A stretch of 56,273 bases of DNA from Acetivibrio ethanolgignens (GCF_001461035.1 NZ_LNAM01000101.1:1-56273); one strand, 5' to 3'; positions 16,266-24,877 are shown, counted from the stretch's first letter. Translations and numbers: made by a program. The notes: generated by a model not told the origin, from the letters alone.

Positions 16266-17615
16266 ATGGGAATTCAGAAGCTGAACCGGTATATTTCATC
16301 TTTTCAGTTGATTATACTGGGCTTTTTTCTTGTTATATTGCTTGGGAGCTTTCTTTTAATGCTGCCGATAGCGACTAATGATTTAAAGGGAGCCAGCTTT
16401 TTAGATGCATTATTTACTGCTACCTCGGCAGCCTGCGTGACGGGGCTGGTGCTTCACAATACGGCACAGTACTGGTCTTTTTTTGGACAGGCAGTTATTC
16501 TTTTACTGATTCAGATAGGAGGTATGGGGGTAGTAACCGTAGCGATTGCGATTGCTATGCTTTCTGGTAGAAAAATTGGTTTGATGCAGCGAAGTACACT
16601 GCAGGAAGCCATATCAGCCCATAGAGTAGGTGGGATTGTAAAGCTGACAGTGTTTATTTTGAAGACGACATTTTTTATAGAGTTTATAGGAGCGATAAGT
16701 CTGTATTTGTCCTTTGGTATGGAATTTGGCTGGCTTAAGGGAATATGGTACTCACTGTTTCATTCCATATCGTCCTTTTGTAATGCCGGCTTTGACTTGA
16801 TGGGAGAGATTCAGGGTAAGACCTCACTCATGTATTTTTCGGCCAATCCTTTTATTAATGTGCCAATTATGCTTTTGATTATTATTGGTGGTATTGGCTT
16901 CCTGACCTGGGAGGATATACGGAAAAACCGCTTTCAGTGGAGAAAGTACAGGATGCAGAGCAAGGTAGTGCTTCTGACTACGGTAGTATTGATTACCTTG
17001 CCAACACTCTATTTCTTTTTTATTGAATTTGGACAGAAAAAATGGCAGGATATGAGCCTTTTAGAAAGGCTTTTGGCTTCTTTGTTCCATTCAGTGACGC
17101 CTAGAACAGCGGGCTTTAATACGATTGATTTGAGTAAAATATCAGAGCCGGGACAGCTGATTACAATTTTTCTAATGCTGATTGGTGGTTCCTCCGGTTC
17201 GACGGCTGGAGGCTTCAAGGTAACGACACTGGCGGTATTGGCGATGACTATGACAGCGGTATTTAGAAAAAAGGATACAGCGGAATGCTTTGGACGAAGG
17301 CTTTCCTCGGAGTCTGTACATAATGCCGTAGCTATTTTTGCTATTTATATGCTTTTATTCCTGACAGGAGGCATGCTGATTTGCGGAATTGAAGGGATTC
17401 CACTTTTGTCTTCTTTATTTGAAGCGGCTTCGGCTATTGCAACCGTGGGACTGTCTCTAGGTATTACATCCCAGCTGGGAGCTATATCACAGATTATTTT
17501 AATAGGATTGATGTTTTTTGGAAGAGTCGGATGTCTTACTCTGGTGTATGCAGTCATTTCCAAAAAAGGAAGCTATCATTCACATTTTCCAGAAGAAAAA
17601 ATAAACGTTGGTTAA
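16266..17615 (+). CDS. trkH: Potassium uptake channel TrkH/KtrB-type
   Basis: 449 aa integral membrane protein with four M1-P-M2 repeats typical of TrkH/KtrB. P-loop regions are visible as TSAACVTGLV, SISSFCNAGFDL, TPRTAGFNTID and SAIATVGLSLG, each with the selectivity-filter glycine. A TATAAT at 16228-16233 precedes it. Start ATG 16266 is preferred over 16245 because GGAG lies nine bases before it. The gap to the gating subunit gene is 13 bp, so channel and TrkA partner are one operon. Confidence 0.93.
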   Translation: MGIQKLNRYISSFQLIILGFFLVILLGSFLLMLPIATNDLKGASFLDALFTATSAACVTGLVLHNTAQYWSFFGQAVILLLIQIGGMGVVTVAIAIAMLSGRKIGLMQRSTLQEAISAHRVGGIVKLTVFILKTTFFIEFIGAISLYLSFGMEFGWLKGIWYSLFHSISSFCNAGFDLMGEIQGKTSLMYFSANPFINVPIMLLIIIGGIGFLTWEDIRKNRFQWRKYRMQSKVVLLTTVVLITLPTLYFFFIEFGQKKWQDMSLLERLLASLFHSVTPRTAGFNTIDLSKISEPGQLITIFLMLIGGSSGSTAGGFKVTTLAVLAMTMTAVFRKKDTAECFGRRLSSESVHNAVAIFAIYMLLFLTGGMLICGIEGIPLLSSLFEAASAIATVGLSLGITSQLGAISQIILIGLMFFGRVGCLTLVYAVISKKGSYHSHFPEEKINVG

Positions 17616-17628
17616 AGGAGCTTTTAGT

Positions 17629-18276
17629 ATGAAATCGATTTTACTGATTGGATTGGGGAGATTTGGGAGACATGCAGCAAGGAAGCTGGATGAGATGGGA
17701 CATGAGGTATTGGCAGTGGATAAAGATGAAGAGCGGGTACAGGCGGCTCTTCCCTTTGTAACGAATTCCCAGATAGGCGATAGTACAGATGAGAATTTTT
17801 TAAAATCTCTGGGAATTAATAATTTTGATGTCTGCATCGTGGCAATCGGAGATAATTTCCAGAGCTCGCTGGAGACAACGTCTCTTTTAAAGGAGCTGGG
17901 AGCGAAGCTTGTAGTATCCCGGGCAGCAAGGGATGTACATGCTAAATTCCTTCTCAGGAATGGAGCAGACCACATCGTTTATCCGGAAAAGCAGCTGGCA
18001 CTCTGGACTGCTATCCGCTACAGCTCGAATCATGTATTTGATTATATTGAACTGAATGCTGATTATTCCATCTTTGAAGTAGAGGTACCAGAACAGTGGA
18101 TAGGAAAGAGCGTGCAGCAGATAGACATAAGAAAGCGATACCAGTTAAATGTTATAGCTGTTAAAAAAGATGGATATCTAAATCCAGAGCTGACGCCGGA
18201 ATACAGCTTTTCTGAAGGAGAAACCATTCTCGTAATCGGAAAAAATAAAAATATACATAGATGCTTTCATTTATAA
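17629..18276 (+). CDS. trkA: Trk/Ktr potassium channel gating subunit (RCK protein)
   Basis: 215 aa. An N-terminal RCK/TrkA_N Rossmann domain opens with LIGLGRFGRHAA, and aspartate D31 (LAVDKDEERV) would bind the ribose of NAD or ATP. A TrkA_C domain covers about 135-215 (YSIFEVEVPEQWIGKSVQQID). It forms a cytosolic ring that opens the TrkH channel on nucleotide binding. Single-RCK size resembles KtrA rather than double-domain enterobacterial TrkA. Start ATG 17629 follows AAAGGAG. Confidence 0.93.
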   Translation: MKSILLIGLGRFGRHAARKLDEMGHEVLAVDKDEERVQAALPFVTNSQIGDSTDENFLKSLGINNFDVCIVAIGDNFQSSLETTSLLKELGAKLVVSRAARDVHAKFLLRNGADHIVYPEKQLALWTAIRYSSNHVFDYIELNADYSIFEVEVPEQWIGKSVQQIDIRKRYQLNVIAVKKDGYLNPELTPEYSFSEGETILVIGKNKNIHRCFHL

Positions 18277-18292
18277 AAAGGGGGCGAAGGCT

Positions 18293-18460
18293 ATGAAAAC
18301 CCTGCTTTTGACTTTGATAATACTGGGATTGGGTGCCTTTGGCTTTTATGTGATTGGAAGGCTGGGAGGCTTTTTAGAGGATGTGACATTTTCTGAAGAG
18401 GAGATGCCAGATATGGATAAAAATGAGGCTGGAAGTGTATTCGAAAATGAGATAAAATAG
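18293..18460 (+). CDS. 55-aa single-span membrane peptide in potassium operon
   Basis: ATG preceded by AAGGGGGCGAAGG; 55 codons then TAG. Residues 3-27 are one hydrophobic segment with glycines (TLIILGLGAFGFYVIGRLGG), followed by an acidic tail (FLEDVTFSEEEMPDMDKNE). It lies 16 bp after trkA and 27 bp before the kinase gene, all on one strand, so it is probably expressed with them. The family is not recognised; by position it could be a small modulator of the channel or kinase, in the way KdpF accompanies KdpA. That comparison is inference. Confidence 0.6.
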   Translation: MKTLLLTLIILGLGAFGFYVIGRLGGFLEDVTFSEEEMPDMDKNEAGSVFENEIK

Positions 18461-18487
18461 AAGAACAAAAAAGTGGGAGATAATAAG

Positions 18488-19540
18488 ATGGTTGATTTTT
18501 TCAAAAGTGTTATTATTCTTATGATTTCGTCAGGAATTGGTTTTCTGTTTTACAGCATCGGGTTTAGTGAAGCAAATATTATTACAGTTTATATTCTGGG
18601 AGTGCTGGTTACGGCGGTGACGACTTCAAGGAGAATATACAGCATGGTAACTTCGGTTATTAGTGTTCTTTTATTTAACTTTTTATTTATTGAACCGCAG
18701 TTCAGTTTTAATGCCTATGATACCGGATATCCGGCGACTTTTGTCATTATGCTGATTGCAGCCTTTTTGACCAGTTCTATGACGGCTCAGGTGAAATCTC
18801 AGGCGAGGCAGCTGACGGAAACGGCACTTTTGGCTCAGAATGAGCAGCTGAGGGCCAATCTTTTACGGTCCATATCCCATGATCTTAGGACACCGCTGAC
18901 CTCGATTTCAGGAAATGCAGGTATTTTGCTTTCTAATGAAGATAATATAAGTAAAGAAAAACGGATGCAGCTATATGAGGATATTTATGATGATTCTCTT
19001 TGGCTGATTACCCTGGTGGAAAATCTTCTTTCTGTAACGCGGCTGGAGGATGGAACGATGAAGCTTCGTCCGACAACGGAGCTTTTAGATGAGGTGATTG
19101 CTGAGGCTCTGCACCATATAGACAGAAAATCCTGCGAGCATAATATACAAATGAAGTCCAGCGATGCTTTTTTAATTGTGAAAATAGATGCCAGGTTGAT
19201 TATCCAGGTGATTATCAATCTGGTAGATAATGCGATAAAATATACCCCGGAGGGTTCAAAAATAGTAATAGAAGCTCATCAGGAGGGAAAACTGGCAGTT
19301 GTGACAGTAAGTGACAATGGAAAAGGGATTTCAGAGGAGGAAAAAGAGAGTATTTTTGATATGTTCTATACGGCGGATTCCAAGGTGGCAGACAGCCGGC
19401 GAAGCTTGGGACTGGGACTCTTTCTATGTAAATCTATTGTTACAGCTCATGGGGGAAGTATTTATGTAAAGGATAATGAGCCTCATGGCTCGGTATTTAC
19501 ATTTACGCTGCCGATAGAGGAGGTTACATTACATGAATAA
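18488..19540 (+). CDS. KdpD-like sensor kinase lacking the KdpD/Usp N-terminal domain
   Basis: 350 aa. Four closely spaced membrane segments (about 5-25, 30-45, 50-68 and 83-97) match the DUF4118 region of KdpD. HisKA follows with H131 in SISHDLRTPLTS, then HATPase (N box VINLVDNAIKY, DNGKGIS, SLGLGLFLCKSIV). The ~400-residue cytoplasmic KdpD and Usp domains of classical KdpD are absent. Start ATG 18488 follows GGGAG. It overlaps the regulator gene by 8 bp. Its place behind trkHA suggests control of K+ uptake. Confidence 0.85.
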   Translation: MVDFFKSVIILMISSGIGFLFYSIGFSEANIITVYILGVLVTAVTTSRRIYSMVTSVISVLLFNFLFIEPQFSFNAYDTGYPATFVIMLIAAFLTSSMTAQVKSQARQLTETALLAQNEQLRANLLRSISHDLRTPLTSISGNAGILLSNEDNISKEKRMQLYEDIYDDSLWLITLVENLLSVTRLEDGTMKLRPTTELLDEVIAEALHHIDRKSCEHNIQMKSSDAFLIVKIDARLIIQVIINLVDNAIKYTPEGSKIVIEAHQEGKLAVVTVSDNGKGISEEEKESIFDMFYTADSKVADSRRSLGLGLFLCKSIVTAHGGSIYVKDNEPHGSVFTFTLPIEEVTLHE

Positions 19541-20231
19541 AGCGTTAATTCTGGTAGTTGAGGATGATACAGCAGTTCGCAATCTGATTACGACAACGCT
19601 AGAGACTCATAATTACCGTTTTAAGACAGCAGCGACAGGTGAGGCTGCTATCCGGGAGACTGCTTCCTACAACCCAGAGGTGATTTTACTTGATCTGGGG
19701 CTACCGGATATGGATGGAATAGAAGTAATCGAACGAATCCGTACTTGGACTAAGACACCGATTATTGTAATTAGTGCCAGAAGTGAAGATTCAGATAAGA
19801 TAGAAGCCCTGGATGCCGGAGCTGATGATTATTTGACAAAGCCATTTTCCGTAGAGGAGCTTTTAGCAAGACTTCGTGTGACCTTTCGGCGTCTTAATGA
19901 TACAGGGATAAGTGATATGATACAGGCCTCTGTTTTTACGAATGGGAGTCTGAAAATTGATTATGCAGCAGGCTGTGTGTATATGGAAGACAAGGAGCTG
20001 CACCTGACTCCATCAGAATATAAGCTTTTATGCTTGCTTGCCAAAAATGTAGGAAAGGTATTAACACATAACTATATTACAAGAGAAATCTGGGGAAGCG
20101 CCTGGGACAATGATGTGGCTTCTCTTAGGGTCTTTATGGCAACCCTGCGAAAAAAAATAGAACCGGATTCCTCCAGCCCAGTTTATTTCCAGACTCATGT
20201 GGGTGTGGGGTATCGTATGCTGAAAATTTAA
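19533..20231 (+). CDS. kdpE: KdpE-like response regulator
   Basis: 232 aa OmpR-family regulator: receiver 1-120 with EDD pocket (10-12), D54 in ILLDLGLPDMDG and lysine in LTKPFSVEEL. The winged helix covers about 135-232 (ELHLTPSEYKLLCLLAKN, REIWGSAWDNDVASLRVFMATLRKKIE in part). It most resembles KdpE. No kdpFABC genes are in the window; the likely target is the upstream trkH promoter. The kinase overlap indicates coupled synthesis. Confidence 0.88.
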   Translation: MNKALILVVEDDTAVRNLITTTLETHNYRFKTAATGEAAIRETASYNPEVILLDLGLPDMDGIEVIERIRTWTKTPIIVISARSEDSDKIEALDAGADDYLTKPFSVEELLARLRVTFRRLNDTGISDMIQASVFTNGSLKIDYAAGCVYMEDKELHLTPSEYKLLCLLAKNVGKVLTHNYITREIWGSAWDNDVASLRVFMATLRKKIEPDSSSPVYFQTHVGVGYRMLKI

Positions 20232-20234
20232 AAA

Positions 20235-20254
20235 TTTTTCCAGTGTTGGAAAAA
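20235..20254. promoter_or_regulatory. Palindrome upstream of hcp, CRP/FNR-like geometry
   Basis: TTTTTCCA-GTGT-TGGAAAAA is a perfect 8-bp-arm palindrome; the central TTCCA-N4-TGGAA has the 5-4-5 spacing of FNR-type sites. HcpR, a CRP/FNR-family protein, controls hcp in several clostridia, so this is a candidate operator. Confidence 0.4.
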
Positions 20255-20258
20255 CAAC

Positions 20259-20309
20259 ATAACTCCTCCGCTTTTTTGAGTAGAATAGACTTAAAAAAGG
20301 AGGAGTTAT
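20259..20309 (+). promoter_or_regulatory. Inverted repeat covering the hcp ribosome site
   Basis: ATAACTCCTCC (20259-20269) is exactly complementary to GGAGGAGTTAT (20299-20309), which contains the Shine-Dalgarno of hcp. Inside, CTTTTTTGAG nearly complements CTTAAAAAAG. A TAGAAT at 20281-20286 in the loop could be a -10. In a longer transcript reading through from kdpE the hairpin would hide the ribosome site. Confidence 0.45.
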
Positions 20310-20313
20310 TTCT

Positions 20314-21906
20314 ATGGAACATAAAATGTTTTGTTTTCAATGTGAACAGACGGCAGGCTGCAGCGGCTGTACCGGAAATGCCGGAGTCTGTGGTAAAACA
20401 AGTCGGACAGCCGGACTTCAGGATAAGCTGACAGGGGCCTTGATTGGTCTTGCAAAAACCTGCAGCAGCAATCCTCATACGGAAGAAACAACAAGGCTGA
20501 TTATCCAGGGCTTGTTTACAACGATTACAAATGTAAGCTTTAACGATGAAACGATTCAGCAGTTGATTGATGAGGTGCAAAGAGAGAAACAGCGAATTTC
20601 CCCAGGCTGTGCGGATTGTGCTGCAAGATGTGGAAATACAGATGATTATGACATGGAGAAGCTGTGGACAGACAATGAGGACATCCGCTCTTTAAAATCT
20701 TTGATTTTATTTGGTATCCGTGGTATGGCAGCTTACGCTTATCACGCTCTGGTGCTGGGATATAGTGATGCAGCGGTGGATGCCTTTTTCTATAAGGCCC
20801 TGTCTGTGGTTGGCTATGACATGGGAATGGAGGAGCTGCTTCCGATCGTTCTTGAGGTTGGTGAGATTAATTTAAGGTGCATGGAGCTTTTGGATAAAGC
20901 AAATACACAGACCTATGGAACACCAGTACCAACAAAGGTGTCTCTAATGATAGAAAAGGGACCATTTATTGTAATTACCGGTCATGACCTGTATGATTTA
21001 AAGAAGCTTTTGGAGCAAACAGAGGGTAAAGGAATTAATATCTACACCCATGGTGAAATGCTACCGGCTCATGCCTATCCACTGTTAAAGAAATACCCGC
21101 ATTTGAAGGGGAATTTTGGAACGGCATGGCAGAATCAGCAGAAGGAATTTGCTCACCTTCCGGCACCGATTCTCTATACAACCAACTGTCTGATGCCGGT
21201 TAAGGAAAGCTATGCTGACCGGGTATTTACAACAGAGGTAGTTTCTTATCCGGAGATGGTGCATATCGGGGAAGATAAGGACTTTACACCAGTGATTGAA
21301 AAGGCTCTCGAGCTGGGAGGCTATAAGGAAGACACCCAGTTTACCGGTATCAATGGTGGAACGACAGTGATAACCGGATTTTCTCATGGAACGGTTCTTT
21401 CTGTAGCAGATAAGGTTATTGAAGCTGTGAAAAAGGGAGAGATTTCTCATTTCTTCCTGGTAGGTGGCTGTGACGGTGCTAGAACTGGAAGAAATTATTA
21501 TACCGAGTTTGTAAAGAAAACGCCGAAGGATTCTATTATTCTCACTCTGGCATGTGGAAAATATCGTTTTAATGATTTGGATTTGGGGGAAATCGGAGGT
21601 CTTCCAAGGATTATGGATATGGGGCAGTGCAATGATGCGTATAGTGCCATCAAAGTAGCTGTAGCCCTCGCAGAAGCTTTTAACTGCTCTGTCAACGAGC
21701 TTCCGCTATCCATGGTACTTTCCTGGTATGAACAGAAGGCGGTATGCATCCTTTTAACCCTTTTACATCTGGGAATTAAAAATATATATTTGGGACCTAC
21801 GCTTCCGGCCTTTATTTCACCGAATATTTTAAGCTATCTGGTAGAAAATTATAATATTTCGCCAATCAGTACACCGGAAGAGGATTTAAAGAAAATATTG
21901 AGCTAA
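20314..21906 (+). CDS. hcp: Hybrid cluster protein (hydroxylamine/NO reductase)
   Basis: 530 aa, full length. The N-terminal cysteine cluster (C7, C10, C19, C26 in MFCFQC ... GVCGK) would hold an FeS cluster. The hybrid Fe-S-O cluster ligands are expected in GGCDGARTGRNYY (about 388-400), LACGKYRF (about 415-422) and GQCNDAYSA (about 440-448). Hcp proteins reduce hydroxylamine and, as shown for the enterobacterial enzyme, NO, so a nitrosative or oxidative stress role in the cytoplasm is likely. It has its own spacing from kdpE, with two palindromes between. Confidence 0.95.
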   Translation: MEHKMFCFQCEQTAGCSGCTGNAGVCGKTSRTAGLQDKLTGALIGLAKTCSSNPHTEETTRLIIQGLFTTITNVSFNDETIQQLIDEVQREKQRISPGCADCAARCGNTDDYDMEKLWTDNEDIRSLKSLILFGIRGMAAYAYHALVLGYSDAAVDAFFYKALSVVGYDMGMEELLPIVLEVGEINLRCMELLDKANTQTYGTPVPTKVSLMIEKGPFIVITGHDLYDLKKLLEQTEGKGINIYTHGEMLPAHAYPLLKKYPHLKGNFGTAWQNQQKEFAHLPAPILYTTNCLMPVKESYADRVFTTEVVSYPEMVHIGEDKDFTPVIEKALELGGYKEDTQFTGINGGTTVITGFSHGTVLSVADKVIEAVKKGEISHFFLVGGCDGARTGRNYYTEFVKKTPKDSIILTLACGKYRFNDLDLGEIGGLPRIMDMGQCNDAYSAIKVAVALAEAFNCSVNELPLSMVLSWYEQKAVCILLTLLHLGIKNIYLGPTLPAFISPNILSYLVENYNISPISTPEEDLKKILS

Positions 21907-22078
21907 AAGGGGCAGGTAAGCCTCATGCTGTATATGGACAGGAGCGAATTTCGTATCATTCCAGGAAAAGACCTAGCCGAGCAAAACCATCTGTCCTGCT
22001 TTGGTTTTTACTAGACTATAGGTCTGTGTGGATGATTTGGAATTTTGGATTGTAGATTTGTTAAAATTCAGACGACAG

Positions 22079-22111
22079 AAAAAAGTGTTGGTATTGTACC
22101 AACACTTTTTT
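22079..22111. terminator. Bidirectional terminator after hcp
   Basis: Perfect 15-bp stem AAAAAAGTGTTGGTA / TACCAACACTTTTTT with a TTG loop. A and T runs on both sides make it work for hcp rightwards and for the small minus-strand gene leftwards. The 21907-22078 stretch holds no convincing gene; a 29-codon ORF at 21924 has weak support. Confidence 0.85.
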
Positions 22112-22197
22112 CGCTTTGCAGGAAAGCTCTCCTCTCGGAGAACTTCGAAAGGAAAATAGCCCGTCGGAAGGTGGGCACACAAAGAAGACGATTATGA

Positions 22198-22374
22198 TTA
22201 GAAGATGTAGAATCCTTCTTCTCCTTCTTCGCCGAAATCAAAGTCTTCTTCGTTTAGGAAATAATCCATATTCAGAAGGTCATCATCACTCATTGAGCGG
22301 ATTTCCTCAGAAGTCATGCCTTCAGGTGGATTTTCAATGTAGTTTTTGCGTAGTTTTTCTGTATGCTTGTTCAT
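22198..22374 (-). CDS. Small acidic protein, 58 aa
   Basis: ATG at 22374 preceded by GGAGG; 58 codons. The sequence is basic at the N-terminus (NKHTEKLRKNYIENPPEG), then carries a short helical motif (MTSEEIRSMSDDDLLNMDYF) and a very acidic tail ending EEGEEGFYIF. I recall similar short acidic ORFs near recombinases in Lachnospiraceae mobile elements, but I cannot name the family. Serine recombinase debris lies 290 bp away, so this may be a surviving piece of the same element. Good ribosome site and composition make it likely to be expressed. Confidence 0.6.
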   Translation of the reverse strand: MNKHTEKLRKNYIENPPEGMTSEEIRSMSDDDLLNMDYFLNEEDFDFGEEGEEGFYIF

Positions 22375-22662
22375 GACACAAACCTCCGTTTCATAGACAG
22401 TTAAGAAGTTCCCAATTCTGCAGAAAGAAAGGGAAAAGCTCTATGGCGATGGTGAAAACACAGTGTCTGTGAGGAATGCTTAATGACGGAAATAAAAATA
22501 ATTCCTGGAAAATTTGTGAAGAATAGATATTGAATAGAGTTGGAACAAATGATAATATTTAGTTGGGACGATAGCATACGTATAGTATTATGTGAAAAAT
22601 AGGAATAAGAATTGCAGGTGACAGAGGTGAACATAGAAGTATATGATAAATGCAATATTTGA
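22375..22662. other. Non-coding, decayed sequence
   Basis: No intact gene or clear motif is seen. The stretch lies between the small acidic gene and the recombinase fragment and is probably the eroded 5' part of that recombinase. Confidence 0.4.
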
Positions 22663-22860
22663 TTCGGGAAATTTGAGAGCTTAGATGATGTACAGCTTGT
22701 GCTGGTATTTAAGCTTTCCCGATTTGGACGTAATGCAAGCATCGGAAACGGATGGATGGGCATAACTACAGCTATCGCAAACAATGGAGTGAAGATAAGG
22801 TGAATGATGCGGTAGAAAAAATAATCTGGAAGCTGGTGCAGAATCCCAAATTATATGAAA
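22663..22860 (+). pseudogene. Large serine recombinase fragments
   Basis: Two pieces in different frames. At about 22663-22740 the frame reads GKFESLDDVQLVLVFKLSRF then GRNAS, the end of the resolvase catalytic domain (VFKLSRFGRN is characteristic). At about 22755-22860 another frame reads NYSYRKQWSEDKVNDAVEKI then IWKLVQNPKLYE, a C-terminal motif of Tn4451/phage-type large serine recombinases. The catalytic serine region and ~300 residues between are missing, so it is a dead remnant marking a past mobile element. Confidence 0.7.
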
Positions 22861-22873
22861 CGAGGGAAATCAA

Positions 22874-23425
22874 ATGTCAGTCCGGAAGAAACTGGTCATC
22901 ATGTTTGCAGTAATGGTCATCGTACTGGGCTTTAGCATTGGTGTCCAGTCTTATGAGTCATCAAGAATTATGGTGATTGAAAATAAAAAGAATGAGATGT
23001 CAGATACAATCAACCGAATTGATATCAATATTAATTTCTGGGTATTGAATGTCGCCAAGTTCGCAGAGCGGACTGTCGAAGAGCAGCTAAAAGAAGCTAT
23101 GCTTACAGGTGATTCCTCAAGCACAGAAACGATGCAGGAATGGTTTTCGGATTATACACAGATTATAGAGGCAGTTTCTGATGTGGCAGTATTTGATGAT
23201 CGGGGAAAGATGGTGTATCATTATCAGGAAACAGGTGACAATGAACCGGACAGCAGACGTTTGGCATTATGTTACCAAAAAGCTTTTGCGGCTCCTGAGG
23301 GGGAAGTCTGGTTAGATATGGGATGTGCTTTGTATTCGAAAGATGAGGTAGTGACGATGGTAAAGGCCGTTCCGGGTGAGTCGGAAAGCAAGCTGTGCGG
23401 ACTTCTTGTGATTGAAAATAACTAA
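22874..23425 (+). CDS. Orphan extracytoplasmic sensor domain with one membrane anchor
   Basis: 183 aa. One membrane segment (about 5-24, LVIMFAVMVIVLGFSIGVQS) is followed by a ~155-residue domain with Cache/PAS-like pattern (VSDVAVFDDRGKMVYHYQET, GEVWLDMGCAL, GLLVIENN). A second membrane span, HAMP and kinase or methyl-accepting output are all absent and the frame ends at TAA, so it looks like the amputated N-terminus of a sensor protein. The start overlaps recombinase debris. It may have arisen when the neighbouring element decayed. Expression and function are doubtful. Confidence 0.5.
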   Translation: MSVRKKLVIMFAVMVIVLGFSIGVQSYESSRIMVIENKKNEMSDTINRIDININFWVLNVAKFAERTVEEQLKEAMLTGDSSSTETMQEWFSDYTQIIEAVSDVAVFDDRGKMVYHYQETGDNEPDSRRLALCYQKAFAAPEGEVWLDMGCALYSKDEVVTMVKAVPGESESKLCGLLVIENN

Positions 23426-23451
23426 AAAATAAAAAGGAGGTAGCTGAGTTT

Positions 23452-24837
23452 ATGAAGATATTAGTGAAGAATGGACAGATTGTTACAGAAAATGAAAGTT
23501 ATTTATCCGATCTTCTGATTGAAGATGAAAAAATTGTGTGTATCGGTAAAAATCTGAAGTCAGAAGATGCAAAGATTATTGATGCAGAAGGAAAATATGT
23601 GCTGCCTGGTGCGGTGGATGTACATACACATATGGATTTGGATGTGGGGATCGCAAGAGCGGTAGATGATTTCTATGATGGTACCGTGGCAGCTGCCTGC
23701 GGAGGAACTACTTCTATTGTGGATCATATGGCATTTGGACCGGCAGGGATTCCGCTGCATTATCAGGCTGATGTCTATAAAAAACTGGCGAAAGGAAAGG
23801 CTGTGATTGATTATGGCCTGCATGGTGTGGCGCAGCATGTCGACCAGGAAATTTTGGATGAGCTGGAGACAATGGTGCAGGATGGAATTCCGAGTGTAAA
23901 AGCTTATTTGACCTATGGATTTAAATTAAATGATGCAGATGTTCTTCAGATTCTTATGAAGATGAAAGAGATCAACGGGATTACGGCCTTCCACTGTGAG
24001 AATCATGACGTGGTTGAATTCCTGAAGAAGAAATATAAAGAAGAGGGAAAAACAGCACCGATTTATCATGCAAAGAGCCGTCCAAATCTTGCAGAGGCAG
24101 AGGCAGTCGAACGAGTATTGAAACTTGCTCATATAGCGGGTGATGCACCGGTCTATATTGTGCATCTTTCCTGTAAGGAAAGCCTTGAGGCCGTTCGTGA
24201 AGCCAGAAGAAGAGGACAGAAGAATATTCTTGTAGAGACTTGTCCACAGTATCTGCTATTAACAGAAGAATGTTATGAGAGAGAAGATGGTTTGAAATAT
24301 ATCATGTCACCGCCTCTTCGAACAAGAGAAGACTGTGAGGCTCTGTGGGAGGGGCTTGCAGATGGTTCGATTCAGGTCGTTGCAACAGATCATTGTCCGT
24401 TTAACTATGGGATTGAAAAGCAGATGGGAAAAGATGATTTCACGGCATGCCCAAACGGGGCTCCGGGAGTGGAAGAGCGCCTGATGCTGATGTATTCAGA
24501 AGGTGTCAGAAAAGGAAGAATTACGATCAACCAGCTGGTAAAATTATTATGTACCAATCCGTGTCGGATTTATGGATTGATGCCGGAAAAGGGCACGATT
24601 CAGCCGGGAACAGATGCGGATCTTGTCATGATTGATCCGGATGCTTCTATGCAGATTAAAGAATCCAATATGCATGGTGCCGGTGATTATACCGCTTATG
24701 AGGGAACCGTGATTCAGGGCGATATTTCTCTGGTAATGCAGAGAGGAAAAATAATTGTAAAAGATCACAAGTTCCTTGGAGAGAAGGGAGCAGGAAGATT
24801 CCTTCATCGCAAACCGTATACAGATAAAGTAATGTAA
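23452..24837 (+). CDS. hydA: D-hydantoinase / dihydropyrimidinase
   Basis: 461 aa amidohydrolase, full length. It would hydrolyse cyclic diamides (dihydropyrimidines or 5-substituted hydantoins) to N-carbamoyl amino acids. Metal ligands are visible: H58 and H60 in VHTHMD, the lysine to be carboxylated K150 in PSVKAYLTYG, H181 in FHCENHD, H238 in VHLSCKES, and D313 in ATDHCPF. ATG follows AAAGGAGG. No pyrimidine reductase or carbamoylase gene is nearby; its companions are an orphan sensor and a shortened BMP-type lipoprotein, so the pathway is incomplete here. Phenylhydantoinase activity is equally possible. Confidence 0.92.
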   Translation: MKILVKNGQIVTENESYLSDLLIEDEKIVCIGKNLKSEDAKIIDAEGKYVLPGAVDVHTHMDLDVGIARAVDDFYDGTVAAACGGTTSIVDHMAFGPAGIPLHYQADVYKKLAKGKAVIDYGLHGVAQHVDQEILDELETMVQDGIPSVKAYLTYGFKLNDADVLQILMKMKEINGITAFHCENHDVVEFLKKKYKEEGKTAPIYHAKSRPNLAEAEAVERVLKLAHIAGDAPVYIVHLSCKESLEAVREARRRGQKNILVETCPQYLLLTEECYEREDGLKYIMSPPLRTREDCEALWEGLADGSIQVVATDHCPFNYGIEKQMGKDDFTACPNGAPGVEERLMLMYSEGVRKGRITINQLVKLLCTNPCRIYGLMPEKGTIQPGTDADLVMIDPDASMQIKESNMHGAGDYTAYEGTVIQGDISLVMQRGKIIVKDHKFLGEKGAGRFLHRKPYTDKVM

Positions 24838-24877
24838 AAACAGAGTTTGTGTACAGGTCTGAGGAGGGTATGATAAG

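Noticed and set aside
21924-22013. 29-codon ORF after hcp
   Set aside because: Weak ribosome site and no distinctive composition; kept only as a remark.
22401-22784. 127-aa minus-strand frame
   Set aside because: Overlaps recombinase debris on the other strand and has no family features.
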